Assembly (NCBI GenBank): GCA_913778495.1
Contig: CAJYVD010000010.1
Span: 62,001-126,000, forward strand
DNA length: 64,000 bases
From: an uncultured Pantoea sp.
GTDB lineage: Bacteria; Pseudomonadota; Gammaproteobacteria; Enterobacterales; Enterobacteriaceae
Direction of reading: 5' to 3'
Part shown: positions 36,048 to 45,381 of the stretch, piece after piece
Numbering within the stretch: the stretch's first letter is position 1
How the letters are laid out: every line of letters starts with the position of its first letter
The notes under the pieces: generated by a model
Told to the model about the DNA's origin: nothing
Database searches by the model: none
The model's input: only the letters and a program-made list of their open reading frames with translations
Program-made: the position numbers and the translations under genes

Positions 36048-37109
36048 ATGTCTATTCGAAAGCAAGTTGATGGCAAATGGCTCCTTGATTTTTATCCCGA
36101 AGGAAAGCCAAAAGATAGACCTAGTAAGCGCATACGCAAAACGTTCTCCACAAAGGGCGAAGCCATCGCATACCAAAATTATGTGATGGAAAACTTGGCT
36201 AATAAGCCGTGGTTAGACGGAAAAGAAGATCGCCGGAAGCTGTCCGAATTGGCTCAACAGTGGTTCGATGAACACGGAATAACGCTTGACGATGGCGAGA
36301 AGCGTCTAAGTTCAATGATGTTTGCATGTGAAAGCATGGGCAACCCGCTTGCCCATGAGTTCAGCGCCACGATGTTCTCTGTCTATCGCAAAAAAAGACT
36401 GTCTGGAGAGATAGCCAGAACCGCGAGAGTTCAAAAGGTTTCACCACGAACCATGAACCTTGAGCTAGCTTACTTTCGAGCCGTTTTTAATGAATTAAAA
36501 CGGCTCGGGCATTGGAAGAATGATAACCCCCTTGAAAACCTTCGGCCTTTCAAGTCGGAAGAAGCAGAACTAGCCTATTTGGAAACAAGTGAGATCGAGC
36601 GGCTTCTTGAGGAATGTAAGAACAGCCGTAACCCTCACGTTTACCATGTGGCGTACCTGTGCCTTGTTACCGGGGCAAGATGGGATGAAGCTGAATCGCT
36701 CACGACAAAGCAGATTAGAAATTTAAAAGTCACATTCATAAAAACAAAAGGTAATCGCAATCGATCCGTGCCTATTAGCCAAGCTGTTTATGACAACATC
36801 CCGAAACCAGAAAAGGCGGGCCGCTTTTTTGATACCTGCTATTCGGCGTTTCGCAGTGCCGTAAAGCGTGCAGAGCTGGATTTACCGGATGGCCAGCTTT
36901 CGCACGTTCTGAGACATACTTTTGCCTCTCACTTTATGATGAACGGAGGGAACATCTTAGTGCTACAACGTATACTGGGGCACACTGATATTAAGATGAC
37001 CATGAGGTATGCACACTTTGCCCCCAGCCATCTGCAAGAGGCAATAACGCTCAACCCTATGGCCAAAATTGCCCCCTTTTCGTCCCCCCAGAACTCAAAA
37101 GTTCAATAA
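36048..37109 (+). CDS. int: Tyrosine integrase of prophage 1
   Basis: A 353-aa P2-type integrase. Catalytic set: Arg in TGARWDEAESL, Lys in KTKGNRNRSVP, HxxR in HVLRHTFASH, His in LGHTDIKMTMRYAHF with the nucleophile Tyr in RYAHF. It starts 3 bp after the PH gene and ends 73 bp from attR. It shares long identical stretches of its catalytic domain with the prophage 2 integrase, in line with use of the same tRNA. Confidence 0.95.
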   Translation: MSIRKQVDGKWLLDFYPEGKPKDRPSKRIRKTFSTKGEAIAYQNYVMENLANKPWLDGKEDRRKLSELAQQWFDEHGITLDDGEKRLSSMMFACESMGNPLAHEFSATMFSVYRKKRLSGEIARTARVQKVSPRTMNLELAYFRAVFNELKRLGHWKNDNPLENLRPFKSEEAELAYLETSEIERLLEECKNSRNPHVYHVAYLCLVTGARWDEAESLTTKQIRNLKVTFIKTKGNRNRSVPISQAVYDNIPKPEKAGRFFDTCYSAFRSAVKRAELDLPDGQLSHVLRHTFASHFMMNGGNILVLQRILGHTDIKMTMRYAHFAPSHLQEAITLNPMAKIAPFSSPQNSKVQ

Positions 37110-37182
37110 CCTCCAATAATATTCATTTTAGTATTTCCATTTTAATCAGTAACTTATTGATTTTTATGAGATGGACACCGTT

Positions 37183-37227
37183 CTCATAATCGCTTGGTCG
37201 CTGGTTCAAACCCAGCAGGGGCCACCA
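37183..37227 (+). other. attR of prophage 1 / attL of prophage 2
   Basis: An exact 45-bp copy of 7030-7074, the 3' half of ileX including CCA. It is the junction between the two tandem prophages. Confidence 0.9.
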
Positions 37228-37253
37228 AATTTAATGATAGTTATCATATGATT

Positions 37254-37283
37254 AAGCCACCTTCTAGGGTGGCTTTTTTGTTT
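37254..37283 (+). terminator. Plus-strand terminator after the attR/attL junction
   Basis: AAGCCACC-ttcta-GGGTGGCTT followed by TTTTTG. It may stop integrase transcription leaving prophage 1. Confidence 0.85.
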
Positions 37284-37367
37284 GTCGATTTTATAGTGGC
37301 GATAGAATGGCGATCGGTTTTCTTATCCATTCTTTCTGCACCGTTCGGCTACCTTTGCTCTAATAAC

Positions 37368-37397
37368 AAAAAACCACCGTGGTTACGGTGGTTTTTT
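37368..37397. terminator. Bidirectional terminator at the prophage 2 left end
   Basis: AAAAAACCACCG-tggtta-CGGTGGTTTTTT. It lies 16 bp beyond the ogr stop and would end the leftward D/ogr transcript. Confidence 0.9.
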
Positions 37398-37412
37398 ATT
37401 AAACGATCCGCG

Positions 37413-37610
37413 TTAGCGGGGCTTGGGATGCTCGTCCACTTTGCTCACCGCACCGGGACTGACGATCATGGCCGCCACGGATTCATGCGTTTTGAACGTA
37501 CAGCTGCAGTTGATGTTAGTACACTGGTGATAACGCTCTTTGGTCTCTTTCGAGATGTATCGGCTGCTTTTTGCGTGCGCAGCGGCCTGGCAAAGTGGGC
37601 AATGCATCAT
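37413..37610 (-). CDS. ogr: Late gene activator Ogr
   Basis: A 65-aa zinc-finger protein with CPLCQAAAHAKSSRYIS ... YHQCTNINCSCTFKTHES, very close in pattern to P2 Ogr. ATG at 37610 is preceded by GGAGAG. It activates the tail and lysis promoters. Retained in prophage 2 next to D as in P2. Confidence 0.92.
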   Translation of the reverse strand: MMHCPLCQAAAHAKSSRYISKETKERYHQCTNINCSCTFKTHESVAAMIVSPGAVSKVDEHPKPR

Positions 37611-37690
37611 GGGTATTCTCTCCGTATAAGAATTCATACTTGATACTTTAAAATAACCAAAATAGCAATTAAATTCACTAAAAGTGAATT

Positions 37691-38845
37691 TTACTCAGCC
37701 TGATGCGCATCACCCTCTAACGAAAATTCCCAGCCTGCTATATCCATCTCTAAATCGAGTTTGGTGGTATACCCCGCAACGCTAAGGTTGTGCGTGACTT
37801 TCTTGATGATCCAGGGCTGGGCATCAATGACCGATTTGAAGCCGCTGACGCGTACTGGCGTCTCCGGGTACACATCCGCACGGCCCCATGCCAACGTGAC
37901 AGAGAACTCCGCGGTGCCGCGCTGCAGGCGCTCCCACTTTGCTTTTGCCGCACGCATTGCGGTCGCGCGGTCGGGATAGATTTTTGGCAACACTAAGACA
38001 TTATGCCTGCTTCCCACCAGGTAATCGGCGTCGGCCGTCCCGTTGGTTTGGGTAACATCAGATGCTGGCTTTTTCGCTGCGGGATGCGTCAACGCCGGTG
38101 AGGACGCTGCAGTGGACTTGCGCTGCATGGTAAGCGATTGAGGTGCTGCGTCTTTGGTGTGTAGCCAGGTCGCTGAAACGCCGGAGTAGTTGCTGCGATC
38201 GGCAATACCAAAGCTGTACTCTTTGGTCTCCTGGCGGGTAAGCGCCAAGGGCATGATAGCCTTACCGCTGGCTGTAACGCCTTTACCCGGCGGCATAAAG
38301 AGCAGTTTCCCTGCTTTAATGGCGGCGATTGCGCCGAACAGCCCGGCAAGGCGCGTCATAAACTGCGCGTCCGTTTCATTCGACTGGTCAATATGGCTTA
38401 CGCTGATGGTGCTCAGTTCCTTACTGACATTCGGGATAAGACCGTTGCGCGCGGCAAGCTGCGCCACAATGTCACCCAGCGTCTTCATATGATACGACTC
38501 CGAGTGGGACTGATTAAGCAGACCGCCAAAATCTGCGCTGCGCGCGCGGATAGTCAGAGTGTCCGGCGCGCCATGATGCGCCACTTCATCCACGATAAAG
38601 CGACCTTTTTCGGTGAGCGTCTCACCTTGCCAGCCAAGACTTAATATTGCTGCCGCACCGCGCGCGGGGAGCGCTAGCGTGCCGTCGGCATCGTCCAGCA
38701 CCAAATCCAGCTGATCGGCTTCAAATCCGCGATTATCGGTAAGCGTCAGCGAAATCAGGCGCGCTTTGACGTTGGTCGTCACATTTTTATCGTTCACCCG
38801 CAGCGTAAAGTCTGGGGTGAACCGCCTGCCCGCCGGCACCGTCAT
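37691..38845 (-). CDS. D: Tail protein D (baseplate hub)
   Basis: A 384-aa hub protein of the late-control D family (FTPDFTLRVNDKNVT; SHSESYHMKTLGDIVAQLAARNGLIPNV region; INQSNETDAQF-like SHIDQSNETDAQFMTRLAGLFGAIAAIKAG). It connects tube and spike. It overlaps U by 4 bp. Confidence 0.92.
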   Translation of the reverse strand: MTVPAGRRFTPDFTLRVNDKNVTTNVKARLISLTLTDNRGFEADQLDLVLDDADGTLALPARGAAAILSLGWQGETLTEKGRFIVDEVAHHGAPDTLTIRARSADFGGLLNQSHSESYHMKTLGDIVAQLAARNGLIPNVSKELSTISVSHIDQSNETDAQFMTRLAGLFGAIAAIKAGKLLFMPPGKGVTASGKAIMPLALTRQETKEYSFGIADRSNYSGVSATWLHTKDAAPQSLTMQRKSTAASSPALTHPAAKKPASDVTQTNGTADADYLVGSRHNVLVLPKIYPDRATAMRAAKAKWERLQRGTAEFSVTLAWGRADVYPETPVRVSGFKSVIDAQPWIIKKVTHNLSVAGYTTKLDLEMDIAGWEFSLEGDAHQAE

Positions 38846-39369
38846 AGCGAACCTCCTTGTGCACCGGGCAGCAGGCTGCTAGCCATGGACTTTACGCCGT
38901 CAATCGCTGACGTGATGCTACTCGGCAGCGCACGCACGCGGCCGCTTAAGTCGTCTAACTGCGTCTTGAGATCGCCAAACATCGTGGTAAACGACTCATC
39001 GACGCGCTTCAACGACAAGGTAAACGCGATCTTGCTGGCGGCGCCATCGTGAAAAAATTCACTGTGGACATGATTAATCTTCTCAATGACATACATGCCA
39101 TAGATCTGGCCGCTACCGCCAATCAACGGCCAGGCCAGCCCTTGATCGGCCAGCAGACGAATCGTCATCAGGGAAATTGCACCGCCGGTGATCTCCGGGC
39201 GCAATTCCCCCGAAAGCACGAGCGTATCGGCACCCGGCCCGGCAAACTGCGCCGCCGGACGCAGCCCGAAGCGGTCATTGGTTGGCCATCGATACTCGAT
39301 GTTGTGCGTCAACGCATTGTAAGGAAGCGTTTGGCGTATAAACGGCATCATGCCGTAGATCATCATCAT
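38842..39369 (-). CDS. U: Tail protein U
   Basis: A 175-aa protein, MMMIYGMMPFIRQTLPYN then YRWPTNDRFGLRPAAQF, the P2 gpU pattern. ATG at 39369 overlaps the T stop (ATGA). It is a baseplate/tail-tip initiation component. Confidence 0.88.
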   Translation of the reverse strand: MMMIYGMMPFIRQTLPYNALTHNIEYRWPTNDRFGLRPAAQFAGPGADTLVLSGELRPEITGGAISLMTIRLLADQGLAWPLIGGSGQIYGMYVIEKINHVHSEFFHDGAASKIAFTLSLKRVDESFTTMFGDLKTQLDDLSGRVRALPSSITSAIDGVKSMASSLLPGAQGGSL

Positions 39370-41336
39370 GTTGCGTAGCCCCATCCCATGCTGCTGCGAT
39401 TCTGCGCCATGCGGTTACGGTCCGCCGACGCCTGAAGTTCATTGACGATGGCCACGACCCCCTCCTTTGTCATGCCCTCATGCATATGGAGGTCAAACTG
39501 GTAGCTGTTCTGGCTTTGATCCACGGTGCCCGCAGAGGCCGCAGGCGCGATAAAGGGTTTATAAGTTGCGCCGCCCAACGCAACGCTGGCCGGCGGCCCG
39601 CTCGTGCTGACACCCGCCCCGCCGGTTGCGAGGGGGTTGGGCGACGGGACTTTTTCCTGGAGCCCGTCTGACTTTGTGTCGATAACGCCCAGCTTTTCGA
39701 GCACCCAATCGATCCCCCCGCGCAGTTGGTCCAGCGCCTGGCTCGGTATTTTCAACGCTTCCGCCAGCATGTTGCCGAACTTTTTACCCATATCGCCCGC
39801 CGCGGCCAGCTCGGCTTGGGTTGATTTCACCGGTTCGAGTAATTGGGTGAACCCATTCCACAGCTCGGTAACGGTACTGCCGATCGCGGAGAAAAGAGGC
39901 GTAAGCCCGCTAAAAGCATCACTAATAGGCCCCATCGCGGCGGTAAAACCTTCGCCAAACCCGCTGAAAAACGCGCTGATGGGCTCCCAATATTTACGCA
40001 CCAGCACAGCGCCGGCGACCACGGCGGCTACCAATGCCACAAACGGAAATGTAATGGCGCCCAAGGCCGTCGCCACGACGCTGCCCACTGCCGTAAAAGC
40101 AGAGCCCAGCAGGCCAGCCCCGGCCACCAGCATATTGATGCCAGCGATCACGGGCCATGCCGCTTGGGCAATGCTTCCCACGGCGGCAACCAGCGCCAAC
40201 GCTGTCGTTGCTGTCTCTGCCAAGCCCGCCACCAGCGTAGGATTTTTTTGCACCCAGCTATCGACCTGTAAAAGTAATTGCGTCGCGCTCTGGGTTAAGG
40301 TTCGTACGCTGCGATCGGCCTTATCGTAAAGGTCGATGCTCATGGCTTGTGAGGCGGATTGAAACGCAGCGATGTCCGTGCTGAGCGACCCCTGCGGGCT
40401 TTGAGAAGGTGCTGAGCTGCCGTTCGCACGCTGAACGGACGTTGCCTCAGACGTATCGTTGACGGTCGTACCCCACGCAGGCGCAGGGGAAAAGCCCGCT
40501 GGCTCACCCAATGCAAGGTGGCTGCTGCTCAACGGTTGGCCGATGTCATCGCGCGATTGCGTTAGCGGGCTGGGTATCGTCTGTAGCGGTGCATTAAACA
40601 CGCGCAGCAGGTTTGGGGCGCTAAGCGCAGGTTGCTCCAGCGCGTCTCCGGTCGAACGCGACGCGCTGCCGGTCGCCATCGACGGTAAGCGCCCAGTCCC
40701 CGCGTTGACAATAAGCGTCTCCGTGAGCCCGCGTCCGTTTTGAACATTACGCTCGGGGCCCCACGGTTGCGCACTCTCTCTCGCACCTTGAGACATCGCC
40801 TCACGCGTATCGCTCAGAGGAACAATCGTGGGCACCTGAACGGTCGCGCTGATCGCGTCTAACTGCGCACTGAGCTGAGGAAACGCGGAAGTGCTGTCGT
40901 CCAGGGCAGGTTCACCCTGTGCTTGCGCGGCGTCGATGCCAGGACGCAATATCGTCGCGCCCAATTGCCAGCCTTTTTTTGCCGCATCCAGGCTGGACGC
41001 TCCCACGTTGCGCACCTTTTCAGCCAGCGCCTGTCCACGCTGGTAGCGCGTCATCGTCGCGTTCAGTCGCCCCTGCGACGCTTGCAGATTTTGCAGCGGC
41101 AAGCTGGATGGCTGAGACGATGCTTTATCGCGTTCAGGTCGGCTAACCGCCTGTTGTGCGTTGCTTTTACGCACGGCGTCGACTCTTTTTGCCTGCTCGC
41201 GCTGCAGGGTGATATGCGTCTGCGCCTGACGGACATCCGCCGCCACCCCGAGCAGGGATTGCTTAGCGGCTTTTAACGGCAGTGAGGCTTTCTCCACCGC
41301 GTCTAGCAGCGCCTGCACCTTGGGGTTATTGCTCAT
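39366..41336 (-). CDS. T: Tail tape measure protein T
   Basis: A 656-aa protein, helical N-terminus, hydrophobic central segments (ATTALALVAAVGSIAQAAWPV; GAITFPFVALVAAVVAGAVLV) and a C-terminal domain. P2 gpT is about 815 aa from recall, so this tail should be shorter. Intact frame with no break. It is preceded by the E/E' frameshift pair. Confidence 0.87.
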   Translation of the reverse strand: MSNNPKVQALLDAVEKASLPLKAAKQSLLGVAADVRQAQTHITLQREQAKRVDAVRKSNAQQAVSRPERDKASSQPSSLPLQNLQASQGRLNATMTRYQRGQALAEKVRNVGASSLDAAKKGWQLGATILRPGIDAAQAQGEPALDDSTSAFPQLSAQLDAISATVQVPTIVPLSDTREAMSQGARESAQPWGPERNVQNGRGLTETLIVNAGTGRLPSMATGSASRSTGDALEQPALSAPNLLRVFNAPLQTIPSPLTQSRDDIGQPLSSSHLALGEPAGFSPAPAWGTTVNDTSEATSVQRANGSSAPSQSPQGSLSTDIAAFQSASQAMSIDLYDKADRSVRTLTQSATQLLLQVDSWVQKNPTLVAGLAETATTALALVAAVGSIAQAAWPVIAGINMLVAGAGLLGSAFTAVGSVVATALGAITFPFVALVAAVVAGAVLVRKYWEPISAFFSGFGEGFTAAMGPISDAFSGLTPLFSAIGSTVTELWNGFTQLLEPVKSTQAELAAAGDMGKKFGNMLAEALKIPSQALDQLRGGIDWVLEKLGVIDTKSDGLQEKVPSPNPLATGGAGVSTSGPPASVALGGATYKPFIAPAASAGTVDQSQNSYQFDLHMHEGMTKEGVVAIVNELQASADRNRMAQNRSSMGWGYAT

Positions 41337-41511
41337 TTGCGTTTGCTCCGCTGCGCATCAGCGCTTTATGCCGCCAATCCAACAGGTCGGCCAGCGGCAT
41401 GGTGTACATTTCCGAGGGGGGCCAGTGAAACACCGTGGCGATATCGGCCATCAGGTCGTTGATCGTCAGGTCAGTCGGCCAGGCTACGCGTCCGACTTCG
41501 CGGTTAAAAAA
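41326..41511 (-). CDS. E': E' extension of tail chaperone, reached by -1 frameshift
   Basis: Translated after slippage at T TTT TTA (41505-41511), reading N-R-E-V-G-R-V-A-W-P-T-D-L onward to DLLDWRHKALMRSGANANEQ. It overlaps the T start. P2 E+E' uses the same strategy. The frame and heptamer fit exactly. Confidence 0.82.
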   Translation of the reverse strand, partial: FFNREVGRVAWPTDLTINDLMADIATVFHWPPSEMYTMPLADLLDWRHKALMRSGANANEQ

Positions 41512-41762
41512 CCGATCACCTTGCCCGCTAGCGCAATCAAATCCGCCGGCGCCAGCGCGTTGCACTCCGCTTTGGTCAGCGACGGTACGCTGATGCGCGG
41601 CACCACCACCAGTAGGGCATCCACGTCTGATCCCGCCAGTTCGGACAAGCGCACACCGCGCAGCGCTCCGGCGTTTGGCTTCATCAGTTCAATCTGCGTA
41701 ATCACGGTATCGCCTCGCAGAATGGGCGATTCCAGTACCACAACGTTTTCGTTCTGTTCCAT
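41484..41762 (-). CDS. E: Tail assembly chaperone gpE
   Basis: A 92-aa protein (MEQNENVVVLESPILRGD ... LAGKVIGFLTAKSDA), the size of P2 gpE. ATG 41762 fits AAGG 8 bp upstream better than the GTG two codons earlier. Slippery heptamer T TTT TTA lies seven codons from the stop. Confidence 0.85.
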   Translation of the reverse strand: MEQNENVVVLESPILRGDTVITQIELMKPNAGALRGVRLSELAGSDVDALLVVVPRISVPSLTKAECNALAPADLIALAGKVIGFLTAKSDA

Positions 41763-41827
41763 TTTCACGGCCTTTTCAAAGAAGGGGGTGAGAAAGCCAG
41801 CGTCGCTCTGACGCTGGCATCAGGGCG

Positions 41828-42337
41828 TTATACCAAACCGACGTTTTTACGGCGCTGTTCCAGGCGATCGACGCCGTTGACCTTCTCCACCATGTTGAGG
41901 GTGTCGATTTCAATCAGTGCCTTACCGTCAAAGGTCAGTTTGTAATAGGTGTTTTTGCTGGTGATCTTGGTTTCACTGTCCTCGCCTTGCTTGGTTTCAC
42001 CAAAGTCAAAGCTCTGGTGCTTTCCACGCACCTCAATCTCCACCGCAACCTCTTCTCCAGCGTCACCGCGCTGGTAAGAGCCCGTAAAGCGCAGCGGTAC
42101 ATCAGACGCGCCCCACTGCGAGAGCACCAGTTCATCAATGCCGCTAATGCTCCATTCAATGTCCAGCGCATCGTCCTCCAGACCATTGTCAATGAAGGCG
42201 GCGCCGCTCATGCCACCCGCTCGATAGGGATCGAGCTTGCGCGCCAGCTTGGGCAGCGTGACGGAGGTGACAACGCCCTGATAGCTGTTGGCGTTATTAA
42301 AAAGGTTCATGGCCTTGAGTTTATGTGGCAGTGCCAT
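41828..42337 (-). CDS. FII: Major tail tube protein FII
   Basis: A 169-aa tube protein: MALPHKLKAMNLFNNANSYQ and VTLPKLARKLDPYRAGGM, matching the P2 FII pattern. Thirteen bp after FI. Forms the inner tube that is driven through the target envelope. Confidence 0.93.
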   Translation of the reverse strand: MALPHKLKAMNLFNNANSYQGVVTSVTLPKLARKLDPYRAGGMSGAAFIDNGLEDDALDIEWSISGIDELVLSQWGASDVPLRFTGSYQRGDAGEEVAVEIEVRGKHQSFDFGETKQGEDSETKITSKNTYYKLTFDGKALIEIDTLNMVEKVNGVDRLEQRRKNVGLV

Positions 42338-42349
42338 TTATCTGGCTCC

Positions 42350-43519
42350 TTAACTGTTTACGGATGCGGCGAACGTCGCCAGATAGGTATCGGTGATGCG
42401 CTGGCGCAGGGTTAAATCTTCCAGCGGCGGCACCGGCGTATAGTCGTAGTCGATAAAGAGCTTGCCCGCTTTCAGGCTGTCTTTATCGTTGGCGCTTTCG
42501 TCATACCAGGCGGACGCGCCCAGCAGATAGCCCGCGCTGACCAGCTCACGGAATTTGGCATTGATGCCCGCGATGATTTCCCGTACCAGGATCGGCGTAA
42601 GTGGCTTATCCACCGCCCACATGTGCGCTTCCGCCATGGTGTCGGCCAGCACCTGCGCGGTACGGGTGTAGTTCTCAAACTGGAACAGCGGATCGTCGCT
42701 ACAGGTACGGTTGCCCCAGAAGCGGAAGCCGTCCTTGCGAATCAGCGTGGTGACATCCGCCTCGTTGAGCAGATCGGCATCGGTGCCCGCCTGCTGCAGA
42801 TCCCAGAATACCGAGGCGGAAATGCCGGTGACGCCGTTGACGCCCACGTTCGACAAGGTTTTGTGCCAGCCGGTGTCGGTGTCGATTTTGGCACGCAGGC
42901 CAAGCGCCCGCGCGGTGGCCCAGGCGGTAGTGGATTGACTGGTGGTGCTGTTCCAGGCGAGGAAATCAGGCCAAATGACCATCAGTTCACGCTGGCTAAA
43001 GTTCTGGCGATACAGGCGGGCTTCCGAAATGGTCTTGCACTGCCACGCCGAAACGTAGGCGAACGCACGCAGCTGTTGCGCAATGCTGGCCAGTGCGGTG
43101 GCCACCTCTAATGAGTCGAGGCCAGGCGCGCCGAGAATACGCGGCTTAACGTCAAGCTGCGTCTGCGCCGCCAGCAGCGCTTTCATGCCAGTGTAACGGC
43201 CATTTTCGTCGGTGCCCCCGATAATATTGGACACGGTTTCGGCGTCATCTTTGCCTTCCGCGACACGCACTACCACCGTCACGGGCCGAGACTGATCGGC
43301 AATCGCCTGCAGCGCGGCGGCAAGCGTGCCGGTGACACCCGCTTTACCGACGGCGCCCTGTACATTGGTGATGAGCACCGGCGTATTGAGTGGAAACGTC
43401 GCTGCGTCGGCATCCTGCGCGGTGCAGACCATGCCGACAATGGCGGTAGAAAGGGTGGAAAGGGTGCGCGTGCCGTCGTTGACTTCGACGACGCGGACAC
43501 CGTGATGATAATCAGACAT
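42350..43519 (-). CDS. FI: Tail sheath protein FI
   Basis: A 389-aa P2-type sheath ([49 protein letters not shown] region; [23 protein letters not shown]). First gene of the FI-D operon. Contracts to push the tube. Frame is intact. Confidence 0.94.
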   Translation of the reverse strand: MSDYHHGVRVVEVNDGTRTLSTLSTAIVGMVCTAQDADAATFPLNTPVLITNVQGAVGKAGVTGTLAAALQAIADQSRPVTVVVRVAEGKDDAETVSNIIGGTDENGRYTGMKALLAAQTQLDVKPRILGAPGLDSLEVATALASIAQQLRAFAYVSAWQCKTISEARLYRQNFSQRELMVIWPDFLAWNSTTSQSTTAWATARALGLRAKIDTDTGWHKTLSNVGVNGVTGISASVFWDLQQAGTDADLLNEADVTTLIRKDGFRFWGNRTCSDDPLFQFENYTRTAQVLADTMAEAHMWAVDKPLTPILVREIIAGINAKFRELVSAGYLLGASAWYDESANDKDSLKAGKLFIDYDYTPVPPLEDLTLRQRITDTYLATFAASVNS

Positions 43520-43587
43520 TCTGATGGACTCCTGTTCAAAGGTGTTCTCAGGATGTCAGGTCAGGTGCGGGGGCGCATGCGGTTGCG

Positions 43588-43609
43588 GTTTGCTGAAATC
43601 TGAGCAAAC
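43588..43609. promoter_or_regulatory. Perfect dyad upstream of FI, possible late-promoter activator site
   Basis: GTTTGCT-GAAATCTG-AGCAAAC is a perfect inverted repeat 69 bp before the FI start. It contains TTG-N12-CAA, also present before V (47875-47892), but not the TGT-N12-ACA consensus for Ogr. The role is inferred. Confidence 0.4.
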
Positions 43610-43626
43610 ACATGCCCACCGTAAAT

Positions 43627-43646
43627 AAAAAAGCCCCGCAGGGCTT
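43627..43646 (-). terminator. Terminator after the V-to-fibre-chaperone operon
   Basis: Minus-strand stem AGCCC-TGCG-GGGCT followed by TTTTTTA. It lies 6 bp beyond the fibre chaperone stop and separates the V-W-J-I-H-tfa and FI-D operons, as in P2. Confidence 0.85.
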
Positions 43647-43651
43647 TTCCG

Positions 43652-44254
43652 TCAGATGGGCTTGTCTGGCCAGCGGATGTCCGGCGCCGTGCTAGTCTCT
43701 ACCGCCTGTAACGCCTGAATATATTTCATCCATTTTACCAGCGTGGCTTTGTCTTTATCCGTGATAATGCCGAGCATCAGCTGTACCTGCCATACCTGAG
43801 AGACACTGCTAGCCTGCGCGATCCGCTCGACTTTCTCTGCCTCAGCGGCCCGCTCTGCCGCCGCCTGCTGCGCCTGCAGATCGGTTTCCCATGCGTCGCC
43901 GTTCCATACGTCAAACGCGGTGACAGGTGCCAGCGGCGTGGTGCCTTGCGGGTAGTCACCAATGTCGTCCACCGTGATGGCGATGCCATCTGCGATGCGA
44001 TACACCGTCTCGCCTCGATGGTCTTCGACCTGTTGCCAAACACCGTTCGTAAACACACGAACTTTACCCGAAACGGCATCGGGCGGAGCGATAGGGGTTG
44101 CGTTAGCGGGCAGCCCAACCCCCTGCGGCAGATACTGCTCGGACTCTCCCGCATAGACGCCGCTTTGCTCATAGTAATGGTAGGCCGAGATGGTGCCTGC
44201 GGAAATGGCTAACCCGTTTTCATTTAGCCCAATTTTCTTAACTTCGGTCATCAT
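43652..44254 (-). CDS. Tail fibre assembly protein (G-like)
   Basis: A 200-aa chaperone with an N-terminal fibre-like part and the C-terminal pattern WMKYIQALQAVETSTAPDIRWPDKP, the Tfa/gpG hallmark. Starts at ATGA overlap with the fibre stop. Needed for folding the fibre tip. Confidence 0.88.
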   Translation of the reverse strand: MMTEVKKIGLNENGLAISAGTISAYHYYEQSGVYAGESEQYLPQGVGLPANATPIAPPDAVSGKVRVFTNGVWQQVEDHRGETVYRIADGIAITVDDIGDYPQGTTPLAPVTAFDVWNGDAWETDLQAQQAAAERAAEAEKVERIAQASSVSQVWQVQLMLGIITDKDKATLVKWMKYIQALQAVETSTAPDIRWPDKPI

Positions 44255-45381
44255 GAAGCCCTCACTACAAAATTAAATGCCAGGTTACGCGGACGGGTTT
44301 CAGTGGCAAAACTGCCTATCGGCCCGCTTGCTTGAGAGGTCCACTGCCCGGCAGTGGTGCCGTTGCCAATAGCGGAATCCCCGTTGGTCTGTGAGTTACT
44401 GGTATTGTCCAGCGGCGCCCATACAGTCCCTGCCATTGCGCCCTGCGTATACATGTAGTGGCTGTGCTGCTGCAGGGCGTGGCCCTGCGCGCTCAGAAGA
44501 GTTCGCCCGGGGTCAACGAGGCGCCCCTCATCGGCGCCGCGCATGAACTCGCCGCGCATATCAGGCAGCTTTAGATCGGGATGAATCAGTGCCAGATCCG
44601 GATAGAGATTGGCGTCGAAAGTGGTTCCGTTGTATCTGAGGAACACCATGCCCGCCATATCGGGAAACACCTCGTTGGGAAGCTTCGCGTGTGGCCAGGC
44701 AAAAGGCGAACCAATCAGAGGTACCCCCCTACCAATGCCCAGATTCTTGAGTGCCTGAGCGACTTTGCCTGCGGATTTAATCTCAGACAGCCCTTGAGCA
44801 ATAGCAAGGTATTGCGCATGCGGGTTATCCGCCTTTACATGCAGCGCGAGCTGGTCATCTGTGTACTTCTTTGCCTGAGCCATTAGCGCGTCAGCGTACT
44901 GTCTAACCTCAATCACCCTGTCATCGACGTACTGCCGCGTTGCCAGCACGACTGACGGATCGATTTTCAGCGTCACGGCGCTGGTGCTGTTCACAATCAG
45001 AATCATGCGCACGGTCTGCGTGCGGCCGCTGCCTTCGGCCAGCTGCGGCTTGTAGGTTTCGGCGCAGTTGGCCACGGCGATCAGTACGCCGTTGGCGTCG
45101 TACAGGCCAATCTCACGGATCCAAAATCCGCCCTCGCCTTCCGGGATAATCTGCTCGGCGATGATCTGGCTGCTGTTGGCCGCATCCACCGACAGCGCGT
45201 TGAGCGGCGCACGGCGCTTTTCTCCGATGAGCTTCGTCTGCGTCGGGTCGGGCGTGGGCAGCATGCCGCCACCGTCGCCGACCGCCATGGTGGAGATGTT
45301 TACCTGGGTCCCCAGCGCCGCGGCATTCGCCAGCAGCGCCGCGCCCTGATTGGTCAGCAGGGCAAAATATTTGGTTGTCAT
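44251..45381 (-). CDS. H: Tail fibre protein H
   Basis: A 376-aa fibre: baseplate-binding N-terminus (MTTKYFALLTNQGAALLANA, about 1-160), short helical spacer, then a collar-type tip (LKLPDMRGEFMRGADEGRLVD ... HSHYMY ... TRPRNLAFNFVVRAS). P2 gpH is about 669 aa from recall, so this shaft is much shorter. The tip decides which bacteria are bound. Confidence 0.88.
   Translation of the reverse strand: MTTKYFALLTNQGAALLANAAALGTQVNISTMAVGDGGGMLPTPDPTQTKLIGEKRRAPLNALSVDAANSSQIIAEQIIPEGEGGFWIREIGLYDANGVLIAVANCAETYKPQLAEGSGRTQTVRMILIVNSTSAVTLKIDPSVVLATRQYVDDRVIEVRQYADALMAQAKKYTDDQLALHVKADNPHAQYLAIAQGLSEIKSAGKVAQALKNLGIGRGVPLIGSPFAWPHAKLPNEVFPDMAGMVFLRYNGTTFDANLYPDLALIHPDLKLPDMRGEFMRGADEGRLVDPGRTLLSAQGHALQQHSHYMYTQGAMAGTVWAPLDNTSNSQTNGDSAIGNGTTAGQWTSQASGPIGSFATETRPRNLAFNFVVRAS

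Larger units (their letters stand above)
7030..37227. mobile_element. Prophage 1: apparently complete mosaic P2-family prophage
   Basis: Bounded by identical 45-bp repeats (7030-7074 and 37183-37227) of the ileX 3' half. It carries integrase, a CI-type repressor, replication endonuclease A, head, portal, terminase, tail and lysis genes, with no obvious interruption of a core gene. The layout is P2-like: tail genes nearest attL, integrase nearest attR. Head, terminase and portal genes are P2-type, while the tail sheath, tube and spike belong to a different contractile-tail type. Confidence 0.93.

Noticed and set aside
37194-37643. 149-codon plus-strand frame across the prophage junction
   Set aside because: It translates tRNA, terminators and the antisense of ogr, so is not a gene.
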